A stretch of 64,000 nucleotides of DNA from the NCBI GenBank assembly GCA_045654645.1, contig JAZONR010000023.1, positions 1 through 64,000 of the forward strand, in the 5' to 3' direction. This DNA is from HGM04593 sp045654645. Lineage in GTDB: Bacteria > Bacteroidota > Bacteroidia > Bacteroidales > Bacteroidaceae. Shown piece after piece: positions 33,340 to 43,155 of the stretch. Positions within the stretch are counted from its first letter, which is position 1. Every line of letters starts with the position of its first letter. The notes beneath the pieces are model-generated. The model had not been told where the DNA came from. It made no database searches and saw only the letters and a list, made by a program, of their open reading frames with translations. The translations under genes and the position numbers were made by a program.

Positions 33340-36300
33340 ATAAAAACGCTCAAATACATATCCGGCATCATAGCCCTGACAGCAGCCACACTGCTTGTGC
33401 TATTAGGAACGCTGCGCACCAACGCCGTGCAACATCACATTGCCAACTGCATAACAACGGAAATCAATGACAGATACGACATACCGGCAAGCGTTGGCAA
33501 GGTAGAAATATTCAGCATAAACGAAATTGCCCTTAAGGATGTGCTGTTGCTCGACCTGAATGGCGACACAGTGTTACACACCGATGAGGCCCGCGCCCAT
33601 CTCGACACACGACAGCTCTTCAACGGCAAAATAAGGATAAACACAGCAAGCCTTGCATCACCAAGAATAAAGCTGAACAGAGAAACACCCGACTCTGCAC
33701 TAAATATTCAGTATCTCCTTGACATATTCAACAATGGAGAAAAGAAAGAGTCGAAAGTGGACCTGCGCCTGAACCAGCTGACGGTATACGAAGGCAAGTT
33801 CACATACGATATTCTGAACACAGCACCCGACAGCCCTCTTTTCAACCCCAACCACATTGCAATTGATGATTTGGGCTGCAACATCTCGCTTAAAAGGCTC
33901 GACAAAGAGGGCTTCGACCTTTTCATACGCTCAATAAGCGGTGAAGAACGCTGCGGCTTGCGCCTGCAGCAGTTGAGGGTTAGAGCAAGGATGGAGAACA
34001 ACACACTGAGCCTTGCAGGCATGGATGCCGAGACATCGGTAAGCAACCTGCACGCAGAGGAGATAACCATTGACCTGAACAACGGCATTGAGAATTGGAG
34101 CGCAAAAGGCGCTGTGCTGTGCGAGCGTTTCTCGCCCGCCGACCTTGCCCCCTTCGTTGCTCTTCCCCCAATAGAAATTCCCGACATCACATTCACCATC
34201 GACGGTTTTTGCAACGCCGACAGCCTTGATGCAACGCTTGCCACACGCACGCACAACAGCAGCCTGACCTTCAAAGGAAAAGCCACGCTCACCTCGCCGT
34301 TTACAAAGAAGAGGGAGGGCTGCATCAGAATATACGAGTGTACCACAAGCGCACCGTTCATAGAGAAGGCGCTCGCCACAACAGGCAGCCCCAACAGCAT
34401 AGCACCCCTTCTTGGCAGCACATCTGTAACAGGTGAGCTGAATTTGAAGAAGGACACCATTGATGCTTCGGCCACCATCAGATGCCTCAGCGGCAACCTT
34501 GACGCAAGCGGCAGAATGACGCCCGACGGGCAATACAGCCTGCAGGCTGCCTGCAGCAATATCAAGCTGGGCAACATCACAGGAATAGCAGGGCTTGAAG
34601 GCTGTAACATTGTAGCCAATGCCAACGGCAACATACACAACGAGGAAAATCTCGCCAACATAAACGGTGAAATAACAGAACTCACATATAACCACTACAC
34701 CTATGCCCCGATAGCCTTCAGCGGGCTCTATGCCAACAAGGAGTTCAAGGCTTCGCTCGAAACGAATGATTCCAATGCAAATATCAAGGCAAGCGCAAGA
34801 TACACCCCGGCAAACAACACCTTCAGGGTTACTGCAAAAGCCGACAGCGTAAGGCCATACAACCTGGCACTCACCACTGAGGACAAGGAGCAGAGCTACT
34901 CGTTCAGCCTCAACGGCGAGCACATAGGCTATAGCAAAGGAAAGAAGATTGTAAACCTGAAGATTGATAACTTCAAACTCACAGACAAGAGCGACTCCAC
35001 ATTCATACGCAACCTGTACATCAGCGACAACAACACCGGCGATGAGAGGCTTTTTGTGTTCACTTCAGATTTTGCAAGAGCCAGCATATATGGCCAATTT
35101 GAGTTCCCCGACATTGTACAGAGCCTGAAGAATGCAGTGAGAAGACATATTCCTGCGCTTGCCGATGCCAAAAGCAGAAGGTGGAAGAAAACGTATAACA
35201 ACTTCTACTACGATGCAAACATCACAAACAGCAAAGCCCTGACACACATCCTGGGGTTGCCATTCACCATAAACGAGCCGTCATACATAAAAGGCGCTTT
35301 CAACGATGAGGGCAACAACCACACAATTGATGCATCCATAAACAACATAAGCCTCAGCGGCAAGCCTATAAGGTCCATTGGAATAAGCGGAAAGTCAAAC
35401 GAGAAATACTTCGATTTTAACGCACAAATCCAAAGGCCAACCGGCAATAAGAGCAAAAAAATCGACGACAACAACATTGCCAACGATATTGTCATAAGAC
35501 TAAATGCGAACATTGCCGACAACAAAATCAGGAGTATTGTAGACCTGAACGATTTCAAAAGAGAACAGGAGTTGAGAGGAATGGTGCGCATCGATGCCGA
35601 CCTCTCCAAGAATGATGACGAACGACTTAAGCTCAATGCAAAAATCTTCAAGGACAGCATACTACACAAAAACGATGTGTGGCACATCAGCGAGGGCGAG
35701 GTATCGGGCAACCTCGACAAGCTCACTGCAAAAAACATAAGCCTCTACAGCAAGAGCCAGAGCCTGCTAATAGAGGGAGACATAGGGCGCACACAGGAGG
35801 ACAGCCTGAAGGTCTACACCAAAGGCTTGAACCTTGGAACGATATTCGACCTGATAAACTTCCGCATACTGGAATTCGACGGCAAGGCCACCGGAACAGC
35901 CTATGTAACAGGGATACTTTCATCGCCCAATGCTGCCGGACGTTTCAATGTAGAGGATTTCCGCATTGACGGCGGCTCTATGGGCCGTGCCGATGTATTT
36001 GCCGGTTGGGACAACAACAAGAAAAGTATTCTTCTTGACATAGACCTCTACAATGAGAAGGACATCAGGTCAAACGTAAGCGGCTTTCTTTCACAGGCCA
36101 ACGACACCATAACGCTGATGATTGACGCCAATGAAATAAACATTGCATTCCTCAACCACAAACTGAAGACATTTGTGGTAGACTCACGCGGCACAGGCAC
36201 AGGCAAGGTGCACCTGCACGGCAGTTGGCGCGCTGTGGATTTCGACGGTGCGGTGGCAATGCACTGCTCAACAAAGGTTAAGGCAACAAACGTGCGCTAC

Positions 36301-37767
36301 CACTTTATGGGAGACTCAATAAAGTTCTCGAAAGGCGCCATAACATTCGACAATGCAAGGGTGCACGACCGCAACGGCAACTATGGTATGCTATCGGGTA
36401 CAATAAACCACAAGAACCTGAGCAACTGGACCTGTCATCTCACTGCCAGGGCCGACAACCTGCTTGTTTATGACACCGAAGATTTTGGCAGCCTGCCGTT
36501 CTATGGAACAGCATACGGCATTGGCACTGCAAGCATAATCAGCGGCAACAACGGCTTTGAGCTGAAAGCAGATATGGCAACAGCCCCAAATTCGCGTTTC
36601 TACTACAACTCCAATGTAACAAGCGGAGCGCGCGACAACAGCTTTGTAACATTCACCGACAACAGCAAGGCAAGAAAAAGCCCTTCAACGCCCGTGAAGG
36701 ACACCAATAAAACCTATAACACAACCGCGAGCAAGATGACGCTCGATTTTATGCTCGACATCAACGAAAACCTTGAACTGAAGATATATACCAACCTGCA
36801 GAATGATGACTACCTGATTCTCAACGGCACAGGCCCGGTAAATGCAGTCTACAACGACCGCACCGGTTTCAATATGAAAGGCCGCCTCGACCTGACAAGA
36901 GGAGCATACAAGTTCACCATACAAGATATCTTCCCGAAAACATTTGAAATAGCGAAGGGCGGTTCCATTGCACTCAATGGCGACCCATTCAAGGCACAAC
37001 TTAATCTGCGTGCAAAATACCTTGTACCTTCGGCCTCGCTCAGCGACCTCACCACAGAAATAGCAAAACGCAAAAGCGTGAAGGTGAACTGCATTATGGA
37101 TATCACCGGTAGCCTGCAATCGCCCGAGCTGAAATTCGACCTTGAGTTGCCCGAGGGAAGCGAGGAGGAGCGCGAGTTGCTCGCCAGCATAGCCAGCACT
37201 CCCGACCAGAAGAATATGCAGTTCATCTATCTTCTTGGAGTGGGCAAATTCTACACCTTTGATGCCAGCAACGCCCAAGCAAGCGACGCCAACAGCTCTA
37301 CAGCAGTGGAATCTCTCATCTCCAACACAATATCGGGACAGATAAACAATATGCTCGGTAAAATCATAAACAATGGCAATTGGGACATATCGGGCAACAT
37401 CTCCACCAGTGAACGCGGCTGGAACAGTATGGAAATAGAGGGTATGTTGCGCGGCCGACTGCTAAACAACCGACTGCTCATCAACGGCAACCTCGGCTAC
37501 CGCGAGAACCCCATTGCCAACAGAAACGTCATTGGCGATTTTGAGTTGCAATGGCTTCTTAGCCCCAAAGAGAATTGGAGCATAAAAGCCTATAGCAAGA
37601 CCAATGACCGCTACTTCTCAAAAACCGACCTCACCACGCAAGGCATAGGCACATCAATACGTTTCGACTTCAACCGTTGGAAATGGTGGGGAAACAAAAA
37701 GAAAGAGAAGAGCCTGCACAAAAAGGCAGAAAAGGCACAAGAGAAGAGTACTGAAGAGAAGAAATAA
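33340..37767 (+). CDS. tamB: TamB-like translocation/assembly protein (start codon non-standard)
   Basis: This protein of about 1475 residues has one N-terminal membrane anchor (ISGIIALTAATLLVLL), a long beta-helical AsmA/TamB body and a C-terminal TamB (DUF490) domain with RLDLTRGAYKFTIQDIFPK. It is thought to bridge the two membranes and carry phospholipids or help outer-membrane protein assembly. No in-frame ATG, GTG or TTG lies upstream of the anchor. The frame closes at a TAA (33289-33291), inside a -7 box TAAATTCG. The first standard start (GTG, 33397) would delete most of the anchor. ATA at 33340 gives the natural N terminus (M)KTLKYISG. A stronger extent claim is not possible. Confidence 0.85.
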   Translation: MKTLKYISGIIALTAATLLVLLGTLRTNAVQHHIANCITTEINDRYDIPASVGKVEIFSINEIALKDVLLLDLNGDTVLHTDEARAHLDTRQLFNGKIRINTASLASPRIKLNRETPDSALNIQYLLDIFNNGEKKESKVDLRLNQLTVYEGKFTYDILNTAPDSPLFNPNHIAIDDLGCNISLKRLDKEGFDLFIRSISGEERCGLRLQQLRVRARMENNTLSLAGMDAETSVSNLHAEEITIDLNNGIENWSAKGAVLCERFSPADLAPFVALPPIEIPDITFTIDGFCNADSLDATLATRTHNSSLTFKGKATLTSPFTKKREGCIRIYECTTSAPFIEKALATTGSPNSIAPLLGSTSVTGELNLKKDTIDASATIRCLSGNLDASGRMTPDGQYSLQAACSNIKLGNITGIAGLEGCNIVANANGNIHNEENLANINGEITELTYNHYTYAPIAFSGLYANKEFKASLETNDSNANIKASARYTPANNTFRVTAKADSVRPYNLALTTEDKEQSYSFSLNGEHIGYSKGKKIVNLKIDNFKLTDKSDSTFIRNLYISDNNTGDERLFVFTSDFARASIYGQFEFPDIVQSLKNAVRRHIPALADAKSRRWKKTYNNFYYDANITNSKALTHILGLPFTINEPSYIKGAFNDEGNNHTIDASINNISLSGKPIRSIGISGKSNEKYFDFNAQIQRPTGNKSKKIDDNNIANDIVIRLNANIADNKIRSIVDLNDFKREQELRGMVRIDADLSKNDDERLKLNAKIFKDSILHKNDVWHISEGEVSGNLDKLTAKNISLYSKSQSLLIEGDIGRTQEDSLKVYTKGLNLGTIFDLINFRILEFDGKATGTAYVTGILSSPNAAGRFNVEDFRIDGGSMGRADVFAGWDNNKKSILLDIDLYNEKDIRSNVSGFLSQANDTITLMIDANEINIAFLNHKLKTFVVDSRGTGTGKVHLHGSWRAVDFDGAVAMHCSTKVKATNVRYHFMGDSIKFSKGAITFDNARVHDRNGNYGMLSGTINHKNLSNWTCHLTARADNLLVYDTEDFGSLPFYGTAYGIGTASIISGNNGFELKADMATAPNSRFYYNSNVTSGARDNSFVTFTDNSKARKSPSTPVKDTNKTYNTTASKMTLDFMLDINENLELKIYTNLQNDDYLILNGTGPVNAVYNDRTGFNMKGRLDLTRGAYKFTIQDIFPKTFEIAKGGSIALNGDPFKAQLNLRAKYLVPSASLSDLTTEIAKRKSVKVNCIMDITGSLQSPELKFDLELPEGSEEERELLASIASTPDQKNMQFIYLLGVGKFYTFDASNAQASDANSSTAVESLISNTISGQINNMLGKIINNGNWDISGNISTSERGWNSMEIEGMLRGRLLNNRLLINGNLGYRENPIANRNVIGDFELQWLLSPKENWSIKAYSKTNDRYFSKTDLTTQGIGTSIRFDFNRWKWWGNKKKEKSLHKKAEKAQEKSTEEKK

Positions 37768-37793
37768 TATTTACCTTATTAATAATATATAGA

Positions 37794-38750
37794 ATGAGAC
37801 ACTTCACATCCGTAAAAGATATAACAGACCTGAAAAGCGCGCTCAATGAAGCCTTTGAAATAAAAAACGACCGTTACAAATATTGCGAACTGGGCAAGAA
37901 CAAAACCCTTATGATGGTGTTCTTCAATTCAAGTTTGCGCACAAGGCTCAGCACACAAAAAGCAGCCCTCAACCTTGGAATGAATGTTATTGTACTCGAC
38001 ATTAACCAAGGAGCGTGGAAACTGGAGACCGAGCGCGGCGTAATTATGGATGGAGACAAACCCGAACACATACTCGAAGCAATACCGGTGATGGGCAGCT
38101 ACTGCGATGTCATTGGCGTGCGCTCATTTGCACGTTTCGAAAGCAAGGCCGATGACTACAACGAAGTTATCCTAAACCAATTCATAGAGCACTCGGGCCG
38201 CCCGGTCTTCTCTATGGAAGCTGCCACACGCCACCCTCTGCAAAGCTTTGCCGACCTCATAACCATTGAGGAGCATAAAACAACTGCTCGCCCCAAGGTT
38301 GTGCTCACTTGGGCACCCCACCCTAAAGCCCTGCCACAGGCTGTACCCAACTCCTTTGCAGAGTGGATGAACGCCACAGACTACGAATTTGTGATAACCC
38401 ACCCCAAGGGCTATGAACTTGCACCGGAATTTGTGGGCAACGCACGTGTAGAGTATGACCAGATGAAAGCTTTTGAAGGCGCCGATTTCATCTATGCCAA
38501 GAACTGGGCCGCATACGATGGCGAGAATTATGGCAAGGTGTTGAGCACAGACCGCAGTTGGACAGTAAGCGAGCGTCAAATGGCTGTAACCAACAATGCG
38601 CACTTTATGCATTGCCTGCCCGTGCGCCGCAATATGATTGTTACAGACGAAGTCATTGAAAGCCCACGCTCACTTGTAATTCCTGAGGCTGCCAACCGTG
38701 AAATTTCGGCAACTGTAGTACTTAAAAGAATACTTGAAGGGCTGAAATAA
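37794..38750 (+). CDS. argF': N-succinylornithine carbamoyltransferase
   Basis: This 318-residue enzyme carbamoylates N2-succinyl-L-ornithine in the Bacteroidetes arginine pathway. Carbamoyl phosphate binding is shown by FFNSSLRTR (in place of the usual STRTR), and FMHCLPVRR provides the catalytic HCLP. Pro90 in GDKPEH is the residue that marks succinyl- rather than acetylornithine specificity. The sequence matches the Bacteroides fragilis protein closely from memory. It follows tamB by 26 bases without a terminator, so it may be cotranscribed with it. Confidence 0.95.
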   Translation: MRHFTSVKDITDLKSALNEAFEIKNDRYKYCELGKNKTLMMVFFNSSLRTRLSTQKAALNLGMNVIVLDINQGAWKLETERGVIMDGDKPEHILEAIPVMGSYCDVIGVRSFARFESKADDYNEVILNQFIEHSGRPVFSMEAATRHPLQSFADLITIEEHKTTARPKVVLTWAPHPKALPQAVPNSFAEWMNATDYEFVITHPKGYELAPEFVGNARVEYDQMKAFEGADFIYAKNWAAYDGENYGKVLSTDRSWTVSERQMAVTNNAHFMHCLPVRRNMIVTDEVIESPRSLVIPEAANREISATVVLKRILEGLK

Positions 38751-38764
38751 AACAAATCACAATG

Positions 38765-38789
38765 CAACGCCCCAAAAGTTTTGGGGCGT
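38765..38789. terminator. Hairpin after the succinylornithine carbamoyltransferase gene
   Basis: The 12-base arms AACGCCCCAAAA and its complement meet around a single base, so the real loop is a few bases wider. It lies about 15 bases past the stop. Downstream U content is low (ACATTATT), but it is GC-rich at its base and could stop both strands. Confidence 0.6.
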
Positions 38790-38799
38790 TACATTATTG

Positions 38800-38926
38800 A
38801 GAGGTTGTATAAAAAAGCTGTTTTTACAAAGCCCGAAAAATCAGTTTACTAAACGTAAACGAGCATTTTGAGGGCGAGCGTAACAATAAAATGACTTTTT
38901 AGAGTCGGCCTTCTCCTTATTATCAT
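38800..38926. other. Unexplained intergenic element 3' of rarA
   Basis: This stretch carries GTTTAC-N5-GTAAAC (about 38842-38858), a GACT/AGTC mini-hairpin near 38891-38905, and alternating A/T and GC-rich segments. No ORF of interest was found. It resembles a small intergenic repeat or 3' UTR element rather than coding DNA. I cannot name a family. Confidence 0.3.
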
Positions 38927-40216
38927 CTACTTGCAGAAAGGTTTGTCATCGCCCCAGCACTGTTGCATCCAGGCTTTGCTCTTTGCCTCAACAGGATTAT
39001 CTTGCGGCAGCCAGAATGAGAAGTGCTCTGCCCCATCGGGCAAGAACTGCTGTTTGACAAAATGCCCGGGATAGTCGTGTGAGTATTTATATCCGTCGGC
39101 ATAACCCAAATCGGCCATAAGCTTGGTTGGTGCATTGCGCAGATGAAGCGGAACCGGCAAATTCCCCGTCTCGCGCACAGTTTGCAGAGCCTTATTTATG
39201 CCCATATATGCCGAATTGCTTTTTGGCGAGGTAGCAAGATAGACCACCGCCTCGGCAAGCGGAATACGCCCTTCGGGCCATCCTATTTTTGTAACCGCAT
39301 CAAACGCAGCATTGGCGAGCAGCAAGGCATTGGGATTGGCAAGACCCACATCCTCGGCCGCAGAGATGACAATGCGGCGGGCAATGAAAGCAGGGTCCTC
39401 ACCACCCTCAATCATACGTGCCATCCAATAGAGGGCCGCATCGGGGTCGCTGCCACGTATCGACTTTATGAATGCCGAAATTATATCATAGTGCATCTCG
39501 CCATCCTTGTCATAGGCTGCCGGATTTTGTTGAAGAGCCCCCACCACCTTGTCATCGGTGATGACGACAGGCGACTGTGAGTCGCTCTCCACAACGAGCT
39601 CAAGAATGTTCAGCAACTTGCGTGCATCGCCACCGCTGTAACGCATAAGAGCCGCTGTTTCACGAAGCTCAACACCACGTTCGCGCAACACATCATCGGC
39701 AGTAACGGCATAGTTGAGAAGCTGCATAAGGTCATCCTTCTCAAGCGACTTCAACACATAGAGCTGACAGCGTGAAAGCAACGGGCGTATAACCTCGAAT
39801 GAAGGATTTTCCGTTGTAGCACCAATGAGGGTTACTGTACCTGTTTCCACCGCACTGAGCAGGGAATCCTGCTGCGATTTACTGAAACGATGAATCTCAT
39901 CAATGAAAAGTATTGCACCACCGCGGGAGAAAAGGGGGGAATTGCGAGCTTTGTCTATAATCTCGCGCACCTCCTTAACACCTGCCGACACTGCATTGAG
40001 AGTGTAGAATGGGCGGTTGAGCTTATGGGCTATGATGCGGGCAATGGTTGTCTTGCCCGTTCCCGGAGGCCCCCACATTATAAACGAGAGAATACGCCCC
40101 GAATCTATCATACGACGGAGCACAGCACCCTCGCCAACGAGATGCTGTTGTCCTACATAATTTTCAAAAGAGGTGGGGCGCAGACGCTCCGCCAACGGTT
40201 GTGCCATAATATACAA
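38927..40216 (-). CDS. rarA: Replication-associated recombination protein A (RarA/MgsA)
   Basis: This 429-residue AAA+ ATPase has Walker A GPPGTGKTT, Walker B ILFIDEIHRFSKSQQD, sensor and arginine-finger segments, and the C-terminal MgsA tetramer domain (DPDAALYWMARMIEGGEDPAFIARR). The N-terminal PLAERLRPTSFENYVGQQHL is typical. RarA acts at stalled replication forks and on single-stranded DNA gaps. It follows fhs by 78 bases on the same strand and may be transcribed with it. Confidence 0.96.
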   Translation of the reverse strand: MYIMAQPLAERLRPTSFENYVGQQHLVGEGAVLRRMIDSGRILSFIMWGPPGTGKTTIARIIAHKLNRPFYTLNAVSAGVKEVREIIDKARNSPLFSRGGAILFIDEIHRFSKSQQDSLLSAVETGTVTLIGATTENPSFEVIRPLLSRCQLYVLKSLEKDDLMQLLNYAVTADDVLRERGVELRETAALMRYSGGDARKLLNILELVVESDSQSPVVITDDKVVGALQQNPAAYDKDGEMHYDIISAFIKSIRGSDPDAALYWMARMIEGGEDPAFIARRIVISAAEDVGLANPNALLLANAAFDAVTKIGWPEGRIPLAEAVVYLATSPKSNSAYMGINKALQTVRETGNLPVPLHLRNAPTKLMADLGYADGYKYSHDYPGHFVKQQFLPDGAEHFSFWLPQDNPVEAKSKAWMQQCWGDDKPFCK

Positions 40217-40294
40217 AATGCTTATAGGGTGAAGCGCCCCGCACCGGCAAGGCGCGAGGCTGCTTTCACATATTCATCAAAAGGATGGTTCTTA

Positions 40295-41956
40295 TCAGCT
40301 CAAGCCCACAATCTCACCATCAACAAAGTCGATGTGATTAGCCTGGGGGTCTTTTGGCAGACCGGGCATACGGATAATGTCGCCAGCAATGGCAACAATC
40401 ATCTCGGCACCGGCATTGAGCACCACGTCGCGTATCTGAAGGTTGAAGCCCTTGACAGCACCATACTGCTTAGCATCGGCACTGAACGAGAACTGTGTCT
40501 TTGCAATACATACGGGGAACTTTGCCAAGCCATACTTCTCGGCCAACTTTATGCGATCGAGAGCAGGCTTTGCGAATGTAACCGAGGCTGCGCCATAGAT
40601 ATTCTTGGCAACTTTCTCAATCTTGGTCTGCACGCTATCCTCATCGTTATAGGTAAACTGCAAGGGCTGTGAAGGATTCTTCTCAATTGTATCAACAACA
40701 ATCTGAGCCATCTCAACAGCACCCTCACCACCCAGAGCAAAGGCATTGTTTATTACGAAAGGCAAGCCAAGCTCCTGCTCGCAGTGTGCCTGCAACAGTG
40801 CCATCTCCTCATCGGTGTCAGTGGCAAAGCGGTTGAACACCACAATAACCGACTGGCCAAAAGAGCGCAGATTGGCAACGTGGCGGTCAAGGTTGGCAAG
40901 ACCGTTGCGCAAGCCCTCCATATCAGGCTCCTTAATCTTGTCGAGCTCCACGCCGCCGTGCATCTTCAATCCCTGTGCTGTAGCAACAATCACTGTAGCA
41001 TCGGGCTGCAAGCCACTCTTGCGACAAAGGATGTTGTAGAATTTCTCGGCTCCAAGGTCGGCTCCGAAGCCCGCCTCGGTGATGGTATACTCACTGTGGG
41101 CAAGAGCCATTTTGGTAGCAAGCTGAGAGTTGCAGCCGTGTGCAATATTTGCGAAGGGACCACCGTGTATAATGGCAGGAGTGTTCTCTGTTGTCTGCAC
41201 CAAATTGGGCTGGATAGCATCCTTCAAAAGCACCATTATAGAACCCGCAACGCCAAGGTCCTTCACAGTGAAGGGCTCGCCTGCGTATGTGTAACCAAGC
41301 ATTATATTCTCGATGCGACGACGCAAATCCTCCTCATCGCTTGCAAGACAGAGAATAGCCATAAGCTCAGATGCTGGAGTGATATCAAAGCCGGCCTGCT
41401 CTACAAGACCATTGGTGGCAGGCCCCACACCGGTAATTATCTGACGCAACGAACGGTCGTTCACGTCAAGCACGCGACGCCACAAAATCTCCTTGAGGCC
41501 AAAGCCATCCTTGGCGTGCTGATAGAGATAGTTATCGAGCAGAGCCGAAATCATATTGTGGGCCGATGTAATCGCGTGGAAATCGCCAGTGAAGTGCAAG
41601 TTGATTTTCTCCATAGGCAACACCTGGGCATATCCGCCACCGGCTGCACCACCCTTCATTCCAAAGCAGGGACCAAGAGAGGGTTCGCGCAATGCCACAA
41701 CGGCCTTCTTGCCAATTTTGTTAAGACCGAGCGCAAGGCCTATTGAAACGGTTGTCTTGCCAATTCCGGCTTTTGTAGCAGTGATGGCTGTAACAAGAAT
41801 AAGCTTGCCTTTTTTCTCACCTATCAGGTTCAAAGGCAGCTTTGCAATATACTTGCCATAGTGTTCAAGGGCGTTGGCATCGATACCAATCTGCGCCGCT
41901 ACATTCTCAATGCGCTCAAGTTTGGTTTCGTGAGCAATTTGGATGTCACTCTTCAT
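40295..41956 (-). CDS. fhs: Formate-tetrahydrofolate ligase
   Basis: This 553-residue enzyme makes 10-formyl-THF from formate, THF and ATP for one-carbon metabolism. The P-loop-like motif is TATKAGIGKTTVSIG, and other signatures are REPSLGPCFGMKGGAAGGGYAQV and LHFTGDFHAITSAHNMISALLDN. Length is normal. A -7 box TATCTTCG at 41995-42002 on the minus strand gives a leader of about 40 bases. Confidence 0.96.
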   Translation of the reverse strand: MKSDIQIAHETKLERIENVAAQIGIDANALEHYGKYIAKLPLNLIGEKKGKLILVTAITATKAGIGKTTVSIGLALGLNKIGKKAVVALREPSLGPCFGMKGGAAGGGYAQVLPMEKINLHFTGDFHAITSAHNMISALLDNYLYQHAKDGFGLKEILWRRVLDVNDRSLRQIITGVGPATNGLVEQAGFDITPASELMAILCLASDEEDLRRRIENIMLGYTYAGEPFTVKDLGVAGSIMVLLKDAIQPNLVQTTENTPAIIHGGPFANIAHGCNSQLATKMALAHSEYTITEAGFGADLGAEKFYNILCRKSGLQPDATVIVATAQGLKMHGGVELDKIKEPDMEGLRNGLANLDRHVANLRSFGQSVIVVFNRFATDTDEEMALLQAHCEQELGLPFVINNAFALGGEGAVEMAQIVVDTIEKNPSQPLQFTYNDEDSVQTKIEKVAKNIYGAASVTFAKPALDRIKLAEKYGLAKFPVCIAKTQFSFSADAKQYGAVKGFNLQIRDVVLNAGAEMIVAIAGDIIRMPGLPKDPQANHIDFVDGEIVGLS

Positions 41957-42119
41957 AAAATATTATCTTTTAAAATGTTTTTTCTACAACAGTGCGAAGA
42001 TACGAAAATAAATTGAAAAAACAGCCATTAGCACAAATTTAAGGAGCACAAAAACCAAGCATTACAAAAAAAAGGCTATTTTTGCGACGTTACTGTGTAT
42101 AAAAACAAACACCGCCACT

Positions 42120-43004
42120 ATGTTATCGATACTCATACCCACCAAAGACTACGATTGTCATCAGCTCATTGAAGAGCTGCAAAGGCAAGGCGAACTGCTT
42201 GGTGTGCCCTATGAGATTATAGTGGGGGAAGACGGCACATCGGCCCACAATCTGCAAAAAAACATTACCGCCGAGGAATTGCCTTGCTGCCGTCGCATAA
42301 TAAGCCGGGAGAACATCGGGCGCGCCAACATACGCAACAGGCTTGCCATTGAGGCAAAGCAGCCCAATCTGCTCTTCATCGACAGCGATGCCATTGTTGA
42401 GAAGAGAGACTTCCTTGCCAGCTACATTGCCGCCCTGCACAACCATAAGGTAGTTTGTGGAGGGCTATACCACACAACCAAACTGAACGACCCGGCCTGC
42501 AGCCTGCGCTTCAAATATGAGCGGAAGGCCGACACCAAGCGCGATGCGGCAACGCGAAGTCTAAGACCATACGACAACTTCACCACCTTTAATTTTGCCA
42601 TTTCCCGCGAGTTGTTTTTGTCAATATTTTTCAAGAAAGAGATAAAGCAATACGGCTACGAAGACGCACTTTTCGGCAAGGAGCTTGAGAGGCGCGGAGT
42701 TCCCGTAATTCACATCGAGAACAGATTGTTGCACAACGGATTAGAGAACAACGCCATATTCCTTGAAAAGACAATGCAGGCGCTAGGTACATTGGCGTCT
42801 ATCGAGCAGTTAATTGGCACCACGCCACTGCTATCGACAGCAGCCAAGCTGCGCAAATGGCACGTTGCCTGCATTTATTTTCTGCTGTGGAGAGCACTGC
42901 GTCGCCCCATAACCCGCAATCTTTTGGGCAAGCACCCATCGCTGTTCCTCTTCAACATCTACAAATTGGGGTATTATCTTGCCATAAAGAGAGGGTTCCT
43001 ATAA
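42120..43004 (+). CDS. Family 2 glycosyltransferase
   Basis: This 294-residue protein has a GT-A fold start MLSILIPTKDYDCHQLIEELQRQ, EIIVGEDGTS, and the metal-binding LFIDSDAIVEKRDFL (DxD). Acceptor-side features include YGYEDALFGKELERRG. A GT2 enzyme transfers a sugar from a nucleotide donor; the acceptor is unknown. It stands alone, not in a polysaccharide cluster. A promoter -7 box TATTTTTG at 42077-42084 is in place. No signal peptide or membrane anchor is clear. Confidence 0.87.
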   Translation: MLSILIPTKDYDCHQLIEELQRQGELLGVPYEIIVGEDGTSAHNLQKNITAEELPCCRRIISRENIGRANIRNRLAIEAKQPNLLFIDSDAIVEKRDFLASYIAALHNHKVVCGGLYHTTKLNDPACSLRFKYERKADTKRDAATRSLRPYDNFTTFNFAISRELFLSIFFKKEIKQYGYEDALFGKELERRGVPVIHIENRLLHNGLENNAIFLEKTMQALGTLASIEQLIGTTPLLSTAAKLRKWHVACIYFLLWRALRRPITRNLLGKHPSLFLFNIYKLGYYLAIKRGFL

Positions 43005-43155
43005 CAACATAATCGCGCGCCATCCCATTGGCACCGCCACAAGCGCAATATTACGCCCAATATTTCGTAATTCCATTTTTTTGGACTATTTTTGCATTTG
43101 CGTATTGTCAAAGACAATAATCCCAAGATTACGAACATAAAAACACTATACAGCA

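Noticed and set aside
33708..34923. Two long minus-strand frames opposite tamB
   Set aside because: They overlap each other and tamB, and show no signal peptide, domain or promoter.
40784..41746. Plus-strand frame (320 residues) opposite fhs
   Set aside because: Antisense shadow of fhs with no recognisable motif or start signals.
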